Shown one piece after another: positions 6,756 to 16,746 of a DNA stretch of 64,000 nt. Below the pieces are notes generated by a model. The model was not told the DNA's origin and searched no databases. It saw nothing but the letters and a program-made list of their open reading frames with translations. Origin of the DNA: Kutzneria viridogrisea (GTDB lineage Bacteria; Actinomycetota; Actinomycetes; Mycobacteriales; Pseudonocardiaceae). Made by a program: the position numbers and the translations under genes. Numbering within the stretch: position 1 is the stretch's first letter; every line of letters starts with the position of its first letter. The stretch spans positions 1,440,001 to 1,504,000 of the forward strand of contig JACJID010000002.1 of the NCBI GenBank assembly GCA_014138725.1, given 5' to 3'.

Positions 6756-8996
6756 GTGATCGTGTCCGACAGAGCTGAGGGCGGCGCGAGCACACGTTTG
6801 GTGGTACTGCTCGCCCTCCTGCTGGCGGTGCTGTCGGCGGCGGGCGTGTGGGTGCGGGCCACCGGCCCCTCGGACGGCACGGTGATCAACAACGCGGACG
6901 TGCTGCTGTCCAACGGCGCACTGGTGGTCCGCGAGGACCTGCCCGGCCGGGAGCTGCTCGCCGGGGACGTGCTGGTCTCGGTGGACGGTCACGAGCTGGC
7001 CCAGTGGCTGGCGCACGGCATCGGTGGCGAACCGGTCGCGATGGGTCAGCGGGTGGACTACGAGGTGCTGCGCGGCGGGCACACCGTGCACACCAGCGTG
7101 CTGCTGCACCCGTTCGACCTGGGCGGGGCGCTGCTCAAGCACTGGAGCCTGGTGCTGCTGATGGCCATGCTGGTCGGCACCTCGGTGTTCGTCTACCGCC
7201 AGCGCCCGGGCAACCCCGCGGCCGTGGCCGCACTGATCACCAGCATGTTCGCCGCGGCCAGTGGGATCACCAACGGGGTGGTCGACCTACAGGCGATCGA
7301 CCTGGTCGGCGGGGACCAGTTCTGGCGCTGGTGGCTGGCGGAGCTGGCCGCCGGTCCGATCCTCGGCGGCATGCTGCACCTGACGCTGGTGTTCCCCGAG
7401 CCGAACACGATCCGGCGGCTGCGGCGCTGGACCGCGCTGGTCTACGCCGGGCCCACCCTGCTGTACCTGGTGTCGGTCGGCACCCGGCTGCCGCTGGCCA
7501 GGACCCCGCTGGAGCGGCTGGAGGTGCTCGGCCAGCCGCTGTGGCTGGTGCAGTACGTCTACACCCCGCTGATCCTGATCATGCTCGTGCGCACCTACCG
7601 GGTCGCCCCCGACCAGCTGACCCGCCACCGGCTGCGCTGGCTGGCGCTGACCCTGGGCGGCGGGCAGGGCCTGTACCTGCTGCTGTGGATCCTGCCGCAC
7701 CAGCTGACCGGCAGCACCCCGCTGGGCTGGCCGCTGGTGCACCTGGTGTTCATCCCGATCCCGATCGCGCTGGCCGCGGCGATCCTGCGCTACAACGCGC
7801 TGGACATCGACATCGTGCTGGGCCGCTCACTGCTCTACACCGCGCTGAGCGTGGGCGTGATCGGCATCTACCTGGGCGTGGTGGGCCTGCTCAACGCCTT
7901 CGCCCAGCCATTGGACGAGCCGTGGAGGCAGATCGCCGCCGCCACGGTGGTCGTCGTGCTCGGCAACCCGCTGCGCACCCGCCTGCAGAGCGCGATCAAC
8001 CAGTGGCTGTTCGGGGACCGCGACGACCCGTACCGCGTGGTGTCCACGCTCGCCGCCACGCTGGAGTCCAGCCACCTGCCCGCCTCCCTGCTCGGCGCCG
8101 TCGTGGAGACCGTGGGCACCGCGCTGCGCCTGCCCTACGTGGCCATCGAGCACAGCGGGGAGCACGAGCCCGCCGCCGGCTACGGCACGCCCGCCGGGGA
8201 GCTGGCCCGGTTCCCGCTGGTGTACCAGGGCTCACTGGTCGGCACCCTGGTCGCCGCCAGCCGCACACCCCGCGAGCCGCTGCGCCGCAGGGACCGCAGG
8301 GCGCTCACCGAGATCGCCCGGCACGCCGGCGCCGCCGTGTACTCGGCGCGGGTCACCGAGGACCTCCAGCGCAGCCGTGACCGGCTCGTCCGCGCGCGTG
8401 AGGAGGAACGCCGCAGGCTGCTGCACGACCTGCACGACGGGGTGGGCCCCACGCTCGCCGCGGTCGCGCTCGGCCTGTCGCTGGCGGAGAGCGCCGTGGA
8501 CTCCGACGCCGATTCGGCCAAGGCGCTGATGGGCACGCTGGCCGCCGAGTTGCAGGGCGCCATCGGGGAGATCCGCCGCGTGGCCGCCGACCTGCGGCCC
8601 ACCGCGCTGGAACGGCTCGGGCTGGTCAGCGCCCTGCACGAGCACGTCGGCACACTGGTGGAACGGCTCACCGTGGCGATCGAGATCGACGCCCCCGAGC
8701 AGTTGCCGACCCTGCCCGCCGCGGTGGAGGTCGCCGCCTACCGGATCGCCTGCGAGGCGCTGACCAACGTCACCCGGCACGCCCACGCGGACCGCTGCCG
8801 GCTGCGGCTCTGGGTGGACCGGGACCTGCACCTGGAGGTCACCGACGACGGCACCGGCCTGGTGGGCGGGCCGCGCACCGGCGTGGGCCTGAGCTCGATG
8901 GGCGAGCGCGCGGCCGAACTCGGCGGCCAGTTCCACGTGGCCCCACTCACCCCGCACGGCACCCGAGTACTGGCCCGCCTCCCCCTCACGACTTGA
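6756..8996 (+). CDS. Membrane sensor histidine kinase with PDZ-like domain, orphan
   Basis: A 746-aa NarL/DesK-class sensor kinase. A membrane segment at ~15-33 is followed by a PDZ-like extracytoplasmic domain (~45-115: GRELLAGDVLVSVDGHEL), then about seven further membrane segments to ~400, a GAF-like region (~430-535), the HisKA_3 dimerisation box ERRRLLHDLHDGVGPTLAA with phospho-acceptor His560, and a HATPase domain (ACEALTNVTRHAHA; DDGTGL; GVGLSSMGERA). GTG 6756 is taken as the start; GTG 6762 is equally possible. No response regulator follows; the next gene is convergent mnmA. The PDZ domain suggests sensing of peptides, misfolded protein or a membrane partner, but the signal is unknown. 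Confidence 0.85.
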   Translation: MIVSDRAEGGASTRLVVLLALLLAVLSAAGVWVRATGPSDGTVINNADVLLSNGALVVREDLPGRELLAGDVLVSVDGHELAQWLAHGIGGEPVAMGQRVDYEVLRGGHTVHTSVLLHPFDLGGALLKHWSLVLLMAMLVGTSVFVYRQRPGNPAAVAALITSMFAAASGITNGVVDLQAIDLVGGDQFWRWWLAELAAGPILGGMLHLTLVFPEPNTIRRLRRWTALVYAGPTLLYLVSVGTRLPLARTPLERLEVLGQPLWLVQYVYTPLILIMLVRTYRVAPDQLTRHRLRWLALTLGGGQGLYLLLWILPHQLTGSTPLGWPLVHLVFIPIPIALAAAILRYNALDIDIVLGRSLLYTALSVGVIGIYLGVVGLLNAFAQPLDEPWRQIAAATVVVVLGNPLRTRLQSAINQWLFGDRDDPYRVVSTLAATLESSHLPASLLGAVVETVGTALRLPYVAIEHSGEHEPAAGYGTPAGELARFPLVYQGSLVGTLVAASRTPREPLRRRDRRALTEIARHAGAAVYSARVTEDLQRSRDRLVRAREEERRRLLHDLHDGVGPTLAAVALGLSLAESAVDSDADSAKALMGTLAAELQGAIGEIRRVAADLRPTALERLGLVSALHEHVGTLVERLTVAIEIDAPEQLPTLPAAVEVAAYRIACEALTNVTRHAHADRCRLRLWVDRDLHLEVTDDGTGLVGGPRTGVGLSSMGERAAELGGQFHVAPLTPHGTRVLARLPLTT

Positions 8997-9012
8997 CCCG
9001 CGGGGGTTCGGC

Positions 9013-9165
9013 GCGTGTCGGCGCTTCCCGTGGTGCGTGTCGGCGCTCCCGGGACGGTGTGTTGGCACTTCCAGTAGGACTTCTCACAACCTGGGATTCC
9101 GCACCGGAACGTCGAACACACCGCACAGGAACGTACGACGCGCGGCACCGGAAGCGCCGACACGC
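9013..9165. repeat. Repeat family B cluster between convergent genes
   Basis: Three forward copies of a GCGTGTCGGCGCTTCC-type element (9013-9028, 9035-9050 with CTCCC, and a degenerate one at 9056-9072) and one inverted copy (GGAAGCGCCGACACGC, 9150-9165). Forward and inverted copies can fold into a hairpin between the convergent kinase and mnmA genes. The same family recurs at 31018-31102. A terminator role is inferred. Confidence 0.65.
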
Positions 9166-9185
9166 GCCGGTTGCCCCGTGAGGAC

Positions 9186-10268
9186 TCAGCGGGTGGTGGC
9201 GATCGTGGCGCTGCCGAGGACCAGGTCACCGGCCTGGTCGGGGCGGTACAGGACCACGGCCTGGCCGGGGGCCACGCCGCGCAGGGGTTCGCGCAGGCTC
9301 ACCAGCACCTCGTCACCGATCAACTCGGCCACCGCGGGCGCCGTGCCCCCGTGCGCCCGGACCTGGGCCACGCACTCGACCGGACCGTGCCACATGACCG
9401 GTACCACGGGGTGCGTCGCGGTGATGCCGGTGACCGCCAGCTTCTCCGCCGCGCCGACCCGCACGGTGCCGGACACCGGCTCCAGCGCGAGCACGTAGCG
9501 GGGACGGCCGTCCCCGGCGGGCGCGTCGATGCCCAGCCCCTTGCGCTGGCCCACGGTGAACCCGTGCACCCCGGTGTGCCGCCCCAGCACCGCGCCGGTC
9601 TCGTCGTCCACGAGCAGGCCGTCGCGCTCGCCGAGCCGGTCGCTGAGGAAACCTCGCGTGTCCCCGTCGGGGATGAAGCAGATGTCGTGGCTGTCGGGCT
9701 TGTCGGCCACGGACAGGCCGCGCTGCTCGGCCTCGGCCCGCACCTGCTCCTTGACGGTGTCGCCGAGCGGGAACATGGCGTGCCGCAACTGGTCGGAGGT
9801 GAGCGAGGCCAGCACGTAGGACTGGTCCTTGCCCTCGTCCACCGACCGCCGCAGCTCGGGTCGACCGTCCACAACGGACAGTTGCGCGTAGTGGCCGGTG
9901 CAGACCGCGTCGAAGCCCAGCGCCACCGCCTTGTCCAGCAGGGCCTCGAACTTGATCTTCTCGTTGCAGCGCAGGCAGGGGTTGGGCGTGCGCCCCGCCG
10001 CGTACTCGGCGACGAAGTCCTCGATCACCTCTTCGGTGAACCGCTCGGCGAAGTCCCATACGTAGAAGGGAATTCCGAGCACGTCGGCGGCACGGCGGGC
10101 GTCGTGCGCGTCCTCGACGGTGCAGCAGCCGCGGGCCCCCGTGCGCAGGGTGCCCGGTTTGGCCGACAGGGCCAGGTGCACACCGACCACCTCGTGCCCT
10201 GCCGCCACGGCCCGTGCCGCGGCAACGGCGGAGTCGACACCGCCGCTCATCGCCGCCAGTACCCGCAT
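9186..10268 (-). CDS. mnmA: tRNA-specific 2-thiouridylase MnmA
   Basis: Cytoplasmic enzyme that places sulfur on U34 of Glu, Gln and Lys tRNAs, using ATP to adenylate the base. The 360-aa protein carries the PP-loop at its N-terminus ([11 protein letters not shown], residues 7-17), the nucleophile region [14 protein letters not shown] with Cys101, and the second catalytic Cys197 in [11 protein letters not shown], followed by the C-terminal beta-barrel domain (VGQRKGLGI). Length is normal. It begins 1 bp after the cysteine desulfurase stop, so the two are co-transcribed and the desulfurase is the likely sulfur donor. An actinobacterial GCCTVEDA motif follows the PP-loop domain. Confidence 0.96.
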   Translation of the reverse strand: MRVLAAMSGGVDSAVAAARAVAAGHEVVGVHLALSAKPGTLRTGARGCCTVEDAHDARRAADVLGIPFYVWDFAERFTEEVIEDFVAEYAAGRTPNPCLRCNEKIKFEALLDKAVALGFDAVCTGHYAQLSVVDGRPELRRSVDEGKDQSYVLASLTSDQLRHAMFPLGDTVKEQVRAEAEQRGLSVADKPDSHDICFIPDGDTRGFLSDRLGERDGLLVDDETGAVLGRHTGVHGFTVGQRKGLGIDAPAGDGRPRYVLALEPVSGTVRVGAAEKLAVTGITATHPVVPVMWHGPVECVAQVRAHGGTAPAVAELIGDEVLVSLREPLRGVAPGQAVVLYRPDQAGDLVLGSATIATTR

Positions 10269-10269
10269 C

Positions 10270-11442
10270 TCACACCCTCACTGAACTGCTCGTGCGCCTG
10301 CGCATCCCCGCCAGTCCGGCGTTGCGCGCGCGTTCCACGGCGGGACCGATGGCCGCCGCCAGCTCCGCCACGTCCTGGGCCGTGGAGTTGTGCCCCAGCG
10401 AGAACCGCAGCGAGCCGCGTGCGGTCGCCGCGTCCACGCCCATCGCCAGCAGCACGTGGCTGGGCTGCGCGACCCCGGCGGTGCACGCCGAGCCGGTGGA
10501 GCACTCGATCCCCTTGGCGTCCAACAACATCAGCAGGCTGTCGCCCTCGCAGCCGGGGAAGGTGAAGTGCGCGTTGCCGGGCAGGCGGTGCACCGGGTCG
10601 CCGTTGTAGACCGCGTCGGGCACGGCGTGCCGCACCGCCGCGACCAGGTCCTCGCGCAGCGCGGCGATGTGCGCCTTGTCCTCGCTCACGCTGGCCCGCA
10701 CCGCGGCGGCCATGCCGATCACCGCGGGCACGTTGAGCGTGCCGGAGCGGACGTCGCGCTCCTGGCCGCCGCCGTGCAGCAGCGGGGTGCACTTGACGTC
10801 ACGGCGCAGCAGCAGCGCGCCGACCCCGTACGGGCCACCGAGCTTGTGCGCGCTGAGCGTGAGCGCGGCGGCCCCGGACTCGGCGAAGCTGACCGGCACG
10901 GAGCCCACGGCCTGCACGGCGTCGGTGTGCAGCGGCACGCCGTGCGCGGCGGCGACCTCGGCCAGCTCGCGCACCTCGTTGACCGTGCCGACCTCGTTGT
11001 TGGCCCACATGACCGTGGCCAGCGCCACCTCCTCGGGCGCGGACCCGATCGCCTCGGCAAGGCGCTGCGGGGTGATCCGCCCGGACTCGTCGGCATCCAG
11101 CCAGCCGACCTGCGCCCCGGTGCCGCCCAGCCACTCCACGGCGTCCAGCACGGCGTGGTGCTCCACGGTGCTGGACAGCACGCGGGGCCGCTCACGCGCC
11201 CAGTAGATGCCCTTGACCGCGAGGTTGTCGCTCTCCGTACCGCCCGCGGTGAAGATCACCTCGGAGGGCCGGGCGCCCAGCGCGTCGGCCAGGTCCTCGC
11301 GGGCCTCCTCCACCGCACGCCGGGCCCGGCGGCCCGAGGTGTGCAGGGACGAGGCGTTGCCCAGGGTGGACAAAGCCTCGGTCATCGCGGCTACCGCTAC
11401 AGGGAGCATGGGGGTGGTCGCCGCGTGGTCGAGATATGCCAT
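10270..11442 (-). CDS. Cysteine desulfurase, IscS/NifS type
   Basis: PLP enzyme that removes sulfur from L-cysteine, leaving alanine and an enzyme persulfide. In 390 aa it shows the start [11 protein letters not shown], the GGTESDNLA phosphate-binding motif, the active-site His in VEHHAVLD, the PLP lysine in [11 protein letters not shown], and the persulfide cysteine in the loop [11 protein letters not shown]. Coupling to mnmA indicates supply of sulfur for tRNA thiolation, with a possible wider role in Fe-S or thiamine metabolism. The pair corresponds to Rv3025c-Rv3024c in M. tuberculosis as I remember that order. ATG at 11442. Confidence 0.95.
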   Translation of the reverse strand: MAYLDHAATTPMLPVAVAAMTEALSTLGNASSLHTSGRRARRAVEEAREDLADALGARPSEVIFTAGGTESDNLAVKGIYWARERPRVLSSTVEHHAVLDAVEWLGGTGAQVGWLDADESGRITPQRLAEAIGSAPEEVALATVMWANNEVGTVNEVRELAEVAAAHGVPLHTDAVQAVGSVPVSFAESGAAALTLSAHKLGGPYGVGALLLRRDVKCTPLLHGGGQERDVRSGTLNVPAVIGMAAAVRASVSEDKAHIAALREDLVAAVRHAVPDAVYNGDPVHRLPGNAHFTFPGCEGDSLLMLLDAKGIECSTGSACTAGVAQPSHVLLAMGVDAATARGSLRFSLGHNSTAQDVAELAAAIGPAVERARNAGLAGMRRRTSSSVRV

Positions 11443-11475
11443 CGCCCGTCAAGGGTAGCCCGTACCGGGAGCAGT

Positions 11476-12930
11476 TCACGAATTGCGCGCCGACCTGCGC
11501 ACCAGCAGGGCCCCGAGCAGGGCGAGCGCGGCCATGCCCAGGTCCAGCGGGATCACCGCGGCGGTCGGGCTGGTGGCCGAGCCCAGCGCGGCGACCAGCA
11601 CTCCGCCCAGGCCGATGAACACCGACTGGCCGATCATGTCCGACAGCTGGAGCGCGGCGGAGTTGAAGCCCCGGTCACCGGGTTCGGACAGCTCCAGCAC
11701 GAGCACCGCCACGCTGGAGATGCCCAGGCCCATGCCGATGCCCGCGAACACCCAGGCGGGCAGCGCCAGCCAGGGCGAACCCCAGCTCGGTGCGACCAGG
11801 GTCACGAGGGCCAGGCCCGCGGCGAGCAGCACGAAGCCGTGGCGCACCAACGTGGTCCGGGACAACTCGCGGTGCCGGCCCTGCCACATGGCGGCCCCGG
11901 ACCAGCCCAGCGAGCCGATCGTCAGCGGCAGACCGGCCAGCGCGGGGTCGAGGCCGTGCACCTGCGACAGGGTCAGCGGCAGATACGCCTGGACGCCGAA
12001 GAACGTGCCGGCGAGCAGGCTGCGGGACAGGATCACGGTGGGCAGGCCGGGGCGGGCCAGCAGGGTGCCCTTCGGCAGGAGCAGGCGCAGCGACGGGGCC
12101 AGGACCAGCAACCCGAGCACGCCCAGGCCCAGCGCGAGGCCCGAGGGGTGCTCCCCCGCCCAGGTCAACGCCGCCAGGCCCACGGCGGCGGCCAGCGCGG
12201 CCAGCGGCAGCCCGCGCCGCACGGCCGCCTGCGCCGACTCGTGCGCGGACTTCGTGAGCGAGCCTGCGAGCGAACCATCAGGCACAGGCGCAGCGCGCGG
12301 CGCCGCACCGAGCGCCAGCGAGGTGCTGTGCTGCGCGGGCAGCCTGCGCAGCACCGGGAACAGCAGCAGCCAGCCGAGCAGCACCAGCGGCGCGAGCCCG
12401 AGGAAGACCCAGCGCCAGCTGAGGTACTGGGTGAGCAGACCGGCGATGGTGGGGCCGATCAGCGAGGGCACGACCCAGGCCGCGGACAGCGCGGCGAAGG
12501 CCACCGGGCGGTCGGGCTCGGGGAACACCAGGGCGATCAGCACGTACAGGGCGACGACCTGCACCCCGCCGCCGAGGCCCTGCAACACCCGGCCCGCCAG
12601 CAGCAGGCCCATGTCGTGCGCCGAACCGGCGACGAGCAGCCCGACCAGGAACAGCAGCGGGCCGACCAGCAGGGCGGACTTGGGGCCGCGCAGGTCGCAG
12701 GCGCGACCGCCGATCACCGTGCCGACCACCTGCGCCGCCAGGAAGGCCGTGAACGGCCACGAGTAGAGCTCGTGGCCGTTCAGGTCGGCGACCAGCGTGG
12801 GCAGTGCCGTGCTGACGCCCATGTTCTCGAACGCGGCCAAGGTCACCAGCAGCAGCAGGCCGGTGGTGGCCGCTCTGCGGTCAGGCGCCCACAGGGTGCT
12901 GGACTTCGTCGTCTGCCCGGTCAGTGTCAC
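11476..12930 (-). CDS. MFS drug-efflux transporter (DHA2-like)
   Basis: An integral membrane exporter of 484 aa starting from GTG at 12930. It has about fourteen hydrophobic segments; the family signatures are the cytoplasmic loop after helix 2 (GGRACDLRGPKSALLVG) and the helix 4-5 region LAGRVLQGLGGGVQVVALYV with motif-C-like SAAWVVPSLIGPTIAG. A longer cytoplasmic linker (~residues 200-235) lies between the two halves. Proton-driven export of hydrophobic compounds is the expected role; the substrate is not predictable. It starts 18 bp after the plsC stop, with the palindrome CTAGTGCACTAG in between, hinting at its own regulation within the gene row. Confidence 0.88.
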   Translation of the reverse strand: MTLTGQTTKSSTLWAPDRRAATTGLLLLVTLAAFENMGVSTALPTLVADLNGHELYSWPFTAFLAAQVVGTVIGGRACDLRGPKSALLVGPLLFLVGLLVAGSAHDMGLLLAGRVLQGLGGGVQVVALYVLIALVFPEPDRPVAFAALSAAWVVPSLIGPTIAGLLTQYLSWRWVFLGLAPLVLLGWLLLFPVLRRLPAQHSTSLALGAAPRAAPVPDGSLAGSLTKSAHESAQAAVRRGLPLAALAAAVGLAALTWAGEHPSGLALGLGVLGLLVLAPSLRLLLPKGTLLARPGLPTVILSRSLLAGTFFGVQAYLPLTLSQVHGLDPALAGLPLTIGSLGWSGAAMWQGRHRELSRTTLVRHGFVLLAAGLALVTLVAPSWGSPWLALPAWVFAGIGMGLGISSVAVLVLELSEPGDRGFNSAALQLSDMIGQSVFIGLGGVLVAALGSATSPTAAVIPLDLGMAALALLGALLVRRSARNS

Positions 12931-12948
12931 CGGCCCAGCCTGCTACCT

Positions 12949-12960
12949 CTAGTGCACTAG
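12949..12960. promoter_or_regulatory. Palindromic operator candidate before the MFS gene
   Basis: CTAGTGCACTAG is a perfect 12-bp palindrome that includes the plsC stop codon and lies 19 bp upstream of the MFS GTG start. Such sites commonly bind TetR or MarR regulators of efflux genes; no such regulator is adjacent. The role is inferred from symmetry and location only. Confidence 0.4.
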
Positions 12961-13803
12961 ATGTCCAGTCAGTTCCCGCTGGATGGGCACTTCCAGGGCG
13001 GAGGCCACCGCGGACTCGGCCAGCGCGGCCAGCGCCCGCCGGCCCTCGGCGCGGCCCGGGGCGATCTCGGGCAGCACGTGCACCTCCACCACCAGGTGCC
13101 GGATCCGCAGCACGCGGCGGATCGAGGTGACCAGGTCCTCGTCACCGACGAAGGCCGCGGCCGGGGTGTGCGAGCCGTCGGCCAGCCGGTAGCGCAGGGC
13201 CACCGGGCGGACCGGCACACCGGCGTCCAGCGCCGCCTGGAACAGCGCGGGCTTGAAGTGCCCGGAGGCCATGCCGCACCAGGTGGTGCCCTCCGGGTTG
13301 GCGCCGATGGCCACCCCGTCGCGCAGGGCCGCGGTCAGCGCGGCGATCGTCTCCGGCAAGCGGGTCAGCCGCTCGCGGTCGAGGAACACCGAGCCCGCCG
13401 CCGAGACCAGCGGGCCAAGCACCGGCCAGTCGGCGATGTCCCGCTTGGCCACCATGGGCATCGGCTGCACCGCGTCGACCACCAGCGCGTCCAGCCAGGA
13501 CACGTGGTTGGTCACCACCAGCACCCCACGGCCCTCGGTGGACTGGATCCGCCGGTCCCCGTGCACCCGCACGCGCAGGCCGATCGCCCGCAGGAAGGTG
13601 GCGAACCAGAACCGGATGGCACCGCGCAGCCGCCCGCGCAGCACCGGGGCCAGCAGCACCAACGAGATCCCGCACAGCAGCACGGTCAGCGCGGTGCACG
13701 CCCGCCACGCGCCGCGCAGCCAGGACACGCGCGGCACGGGACCGCTCACGCAGCTGGGCCCACAGGGCGACTTGGGCATCCACGCATGGGTACTACCGCT
13801 CAC
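12949..13803 (-). CDS. 1-acylglycerol-3-phosphate acyltransferase-like protein (PlsC/OlsA type)
   Basis: Membrane-associated acyltransferase, 284 aa, with the HX4D catalytic motif NHVSWLD near residue 98 and the substrate motif NPEGTTW near 168. A hydrophobic segment (TALTVLLCGISLVLLAPVL) anchors it. Its GTG start overlaps the TGA of the preceding GNAT-acyltransferase gene, so they are translationally coupled. This pairing is what is seen for ornithine-lipid synthesis, where a GNAT OlsB makes lyso-ornithine lipid and a PlsC-like OlsA adds the second acyl chain; a lysophosphatidate role is the alternative. It matches the Rv3026c position. Confidence 0.85.
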   Translation of the reverse strand: MSGSTHAWMPKSPCGPSCVSGPVPRVSWLRGAWRACTALTVLLCGISLVLLAPVLRGRLRGAIRFWFATFLRAIGLRVRVHGDRRIQSTEGRGVLVVTNHVSWLDALVVDAVQPMPMVAKRDIADWPVLGPLVSAAGSVFLDRERLTRLPETIAALTAALRDGVAIGANPEGTTWCGMASGHFKPALFQAALDAGVPVRPVALRYRLADGSHTPAAAFVGDEDLVTSIRRVLRIRHLVVEVHVLPEIAPGRAEGRRALAALAESAVASALEVPIQRELTGHLVH

Positions 13804-14561
13804 GCCGTCTCCCCGAGGAAGAACTTGAGGTATCGCTGGTCGACCCGGTCGAGCGAGAGCAGCACGAACAGGTCCGCGACGCCGAAGTCTGGATCATGGG
13901 CCGGACGGCCGCACACCCAAGCACCCAATCGGAGGTATCCGCGCAGCAGCGGAGGGATCACCGCGCGCTGCGGGGCCACCGAGTCCACGTCCCAGGGGTT
14001 GAGCGGGCTGACCCGGTACTCCGGCGGGGCCATGTGCTTGGCGCTGACCAGGCTCCACACCCCGGCGGCGTACTGCCCGCCGTCGGCCAGCGGCACCGAG
14101 GCGCAGCCCGCGAGCCACTTGTGCCCGGACAGCAGCATGTAGCGCGCGATGCCCGCCCACACCAGGGAGACCACGCCGCCGGAGCGGTGGTCGGGGTGCA
14201 CGCAGGAGCGGCCGGTCTCCACCAGCGAACCGCGCAGCGGCTCCAGCGCGCTCAGGTCGAACTCGGTCTGCGAGTACAGGCCGCGCGAGGCGTTCTCCGG
14301 GGGCAGCATGCGGTAGGTGCCCACGATCTGCCCGGAGTTGTCCTCGCGGACCACCAGGTGGTCGCACAGCTCGTCGAACTCGTCCACGTCCAGGCCGGGC
14401 ACCGGGGAGTGCAGGGTGGCCCCCATCTCCTCGGCGAAGACCTGGTAGCGCAGTTGTTGGGCCGCCCGAACCTCGGCGTTGTCCCTGGCGACCAGCAGCG
14501 AGTAGCGCGGGGCCCCGGCGTTCGTCTCCGGGGTGCTGACCAGCAGTTGCGACCTCGTCAT
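13800..14561 (-). CDS. GNAT-family N-acyltransferase (OlsB-like)
   Basis: A 253-aa acyltransferase resembling OlsB, which transfers a 3-hydroxyacyl group from ACP to ornithine, or related acyl-homoserine-lactone-synthase-fold enzymes. Seen motifs: YSLLVARDNAEVRAAQQLRY then VFAEEMGA at the N-terminus, DEFDELCDHLVV, IVGTYRMLPP, and ETGRSCVHPDHRSGGVVSLV. The ATG at 14561 is chosen because upstream in-frame codons lack a good start and the family begins here; a TTG at 14669 would add 36 unlikely residues. It is coupled to the downstream PlsC-like gene. Position fits Rv3027c. Substrate not proven. Confidence 0.82.
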   Translation of the reverse strand: MTRSQLLVSTPETNAGAPRYSLLVARDNAEVRAAQQLRYQVFAEEMGATLHSPVPGLDVDEFDELCDHLVVREDNSGQIVGTYRMLPPENASRGLYSQTEFDLSALEPLRGSLVETGRSCVHPDHRSGGVVSLVWAGIARYMLLSGHKWLAGCASVPLADGGQYAAGVWSLVSAKHMAPPEYRVSPLNPWDVDSVAPQRAVIPPLLRGYLRLGAWVCGRPAHDPDFGVADLFVLLSLDRVDQRYLKFFLGETA

Positions 14562-14673
14562 GAAGATGGTGTACCGCCGGTCGGACGACCAGTGCAGTGC
14601 ATTGTCGATTACACGTTCTTGACGCCCAGGTGAATCATCGCCGGAAATGAATCCGACGTGTCCTGACAATGAA

Positions 14674-14722
14674 TCAGGGGCGGGTGGCGCGGAAATTGGA
14701 TCTCCGCGGCACCCGCCCCTGA
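14674..14722. terminator. Terminator after etfA
   Basis: TCAGGGGCGGGTG (14674-14686) pairs with CACCCGCCCCTGA (14710-14722), and the inner bases extend the stem imperfectly. It lies immediately downstream of etfA on the minus strand and separates the etf transcript from the acyltransferase genes. Confidence 0.75.
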
Positions 14723-14738
14723 TCAGCCGATCGTGTGG

Positions 14739-15698
14739 TCAGCCCTTGCGCTTGGCGACCTCGTCGGTGAGCTGCGGGGCCACCTTGAACAGGTCGCCCA
14801 CGACGCCGAAGTCGGCGATCTCGAAGATCGGCGCCTCGGTGTCCTTGTTCACCGCGATGATCGTCTTCGAGGTCTGCATACCGGCCCGGTGCTGGATCGC
14901 CCCGGAGATGCCCAGCGCGATGTACAGCTGCGGGGACACCGTCTTGCCGGTCTGGCCGACCTGGAACTGGTGCGGGTAGTAGCCGGAGTCCACGGCGGCG
15001 CGGGAGGCACCCACGGCGGCACCCAGGGTGTCCGCGAGCTTCTCCACCACCTCGAAGCTCTCCGCGCTGCCCACGCCGCGGCCACCGGAGACCACGATGC
15101 TGGCCTCGGTCAGCTCGGGGCGGTCCCCGCCCTTGAGTGGCTCACGGCTGGTGATCGTGACGACCTTGGCCGCGTCCGTGGCGGGCACCTCGAGGGCCTG
15201 CTCGGTCGCCGCGCCCTCGGCAGCCACGGCCTCCACGCCGCCGGGGCGCACGCTGATCACCGGTACGCCGGTGCCCGCCTTGGCCTTGACGGTGAAGGCG
15301 CCACCGAAGATGGACTGGGTGACCGAGGCGTCGGCCGCCACGTCCACCGCGTCCACCAGCAGGCCGGAGCCGGTGCGGATGGCCAGCCGACCGGCCACCT
15401 CCTTGCCCTTGGGGGTCGCGGCGACCAGCACGGCCGCCGGGGACGCCTGGCCCACCAGCGCGGCGAGCACGTCCACCTCGGGGGTGACCAGCTGGTTGGC
15501 CGCGTTCTCGGACTCGGCCACGTAGACCTTGGCCGCGCCGTACCCGGCCAGCGCCTGGTTGACCTTGGCCGCGGTGCCGGGGGCGCCGACCACGACGGCC
15601 GAGGGCTCACCGATGGCGCGCGCGGCGGTCAGCAGCTCGTAGGTGACCTTCTTGACCTCGCCGTCGACGTGATCGACGAGGACCAGGACCTCTGCCAT
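14739..15698 (-). CDS. etfA: Electron transfer flavoprotein subunit alpha
   Basis: FAD-binding subunit (319 aa) of the EtfAB heterodimer that moves electrons from acyl-CoA dehydrogenases to the respiratory chain. The N-terminal domain starts [17 protein letters not shown]; the C-terminal FAD domain carries [51 protein letters not shown] and the conserved INTDxxAPIF-like [20 protein letters not shown]. It follows etfB with a 28-bp gap, forming one operon ended by the hairpin at 14674. Equivalent to mycobacterial fixB (Rv3028c), which is not a nitrogen-fixation gene in this context. Confidence 0.96.
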   Translation of the reverse strand: MAEVLVLVDHVDGEVKKVTYELLTAARAIGEPSAVVVGAPGTAAKVNQALAGYGAAKVYVAESENAANQLVTPEVDVLAALVGQASPAAVLVAATPKGKEVAGRLAIRTGSGLLVDAVDVAADASVTQSIFGGAFTVKAKAGTGVPVISVRPGGVEAVAAEGAATEQALEVPATDAAKVVTITSREPLKGGDRPELTEASIVVSGGRGVGSAESFEVVEKLADTLGAAVGASRAAVDSGYYPHQFQVGQTGKTVSPQLYIALGISGAIQHRAGMQTSKTIIAVNKDTEAPIFEIADFGVVGDLFKVAPQLTDEVAKRKG

Positions 15699-15726
15699 GA
15701 CTTGTGTCTCCTCCTCGAAGAATCCG

Positions 15727-16509
15727 TCAGATCAGCTTCTGGCCGACCAGGTACTCGGCGACCTTCACGCCGCCGTCGCCCTCGTCCTCGACGCGCTGGC
15801 CCGCCGCGCGCGGGGGCTTCGGCGCCGCCTCGGTGACCTGGGTCCAGGACCCGCCGAGGCCGACCTCACCGGCGTCCACGCCGAGGTCGCCGATGGCCAG
15901 GGTGCTGACCGGCTTCTTCTTGGCCGCCATGATGCCCTTGAAGGACGGGTAGCGCGGCTCGTTGATCTTCTCGTTCACGCTGATCACGGCGGGCAGGCTC
16001 GCCTCGAGGAAGAACACGCCCTCGTCGGTCTCCCGCTCCACCTTGACCGTGCTGCCGTCGACCTCCACCTTGCGCGCGTGGGTCAGCGCGGGCAGGCCCA
16101 GCAGCTCGGCGACCATGGCGGGCAGGGCGCCGACGCGGCCGTCGGTCGCCTCGTTGCCCGCGAGCACCAGGTCCACGCCCTCGACGGTGCCCACGGCCTT
16201 GGCCAGCACCTTGGCGGTGGCGATCGCGTCGGAACCGTGCAGCGCGGCGTCGCTGACGTGCACCGCCTTGTCGGCGCCCATGGACAGCGCCTTGCGGATG
16301 GCGTCGGTGGCCCGGTCGGGGCCCACGCACACGACGGTGACCTCACCACCGTGGGTCGCCTGCAACTGCAGCGCCTCCTCGACGGCGCGCTCGTTGATCT
16401 CGTCGAGCACGGCGTCGGCCGAGTCGCGGTCCAGGGTGTGGTCGGCATCGGCGAGCTTGCGCTCGGAGTAGGTGTCGGGCACCTGCTTGACCAGGACGAC
16501 GATGTTCAT
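15727..16509 (-). CDS. etfB: Electron transfer flavoprotein subunit beta
   Basis: AMP-binding subunit of the electron transfer flavoprotein, 260 aa. It opens [19 protein letters not shown] and shows the ETF-beta signature around [29 protein letters not shown], followed by the conserved VEREtdEG and [23 protein letters not shown] region. The ATG at 16509 leads the etfB-etfA operon. It is divergent from the DegV gene, so promoters for both lie in 16510-16760. Its mycobacterial counterpart is fixA (Rv3029c). Confidence 0.96.
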   Translation of the reverse strand: MNIVVLVKQVPDTYSERKLADADHTLDRDSADAVLDEINERAVEEALQLQATHGGEVTVVCVGPDRATDAIRKALSMGADKAVHVSDAALHGSDAIATAKVLAKAVGTVEGVDLVLAGNEATDGRVGALPAMVAELLGLPALTHARKVEVDGSTVKVERETDEGVFFLEASLPAVISVNEKINEPRYPSFKGIMAAKKKPVSTLAIGDLGVDAGEVGLGGSWTQVTEAAPKPPRAAGQRVEDEGDGGVKVAEYLVGQKLI

Positions 16510-16746
16510 CGGTCTTCTTCGACCTCCTGAGAAGTGGCGCCGACTGGTGGTGCAATCGGCTGAGTGCGGCTCGCTGGCCTGTCGGCCACCCGAATGTTAC
16601 CGGCGAGTAGCACTGACGCAAACGCGCGTGTGCCGCCAGGTGGCGTGACAGTCCTCACGGCATCTTCGCACTGATGCGGGCGCACGACAGCACCGGCAAG
16701 GTGTCCGCAAGAACACGTTGCCGTGCGTGTGGGTGTGACAAACCGT

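Noticed and set aside
14561-14669. Extension of the GNAT acyltransferase to a TTG at 14669
   Set aside because: The extra 36 residues show no family-like sequence and no ribosome site supports it.
14739-16509. Nitrogen-fixation FixAB
   Set aside because: The fixA/fixB names are historical in actinobacteria; no nif context exists, so these are ordinary EtfBA.
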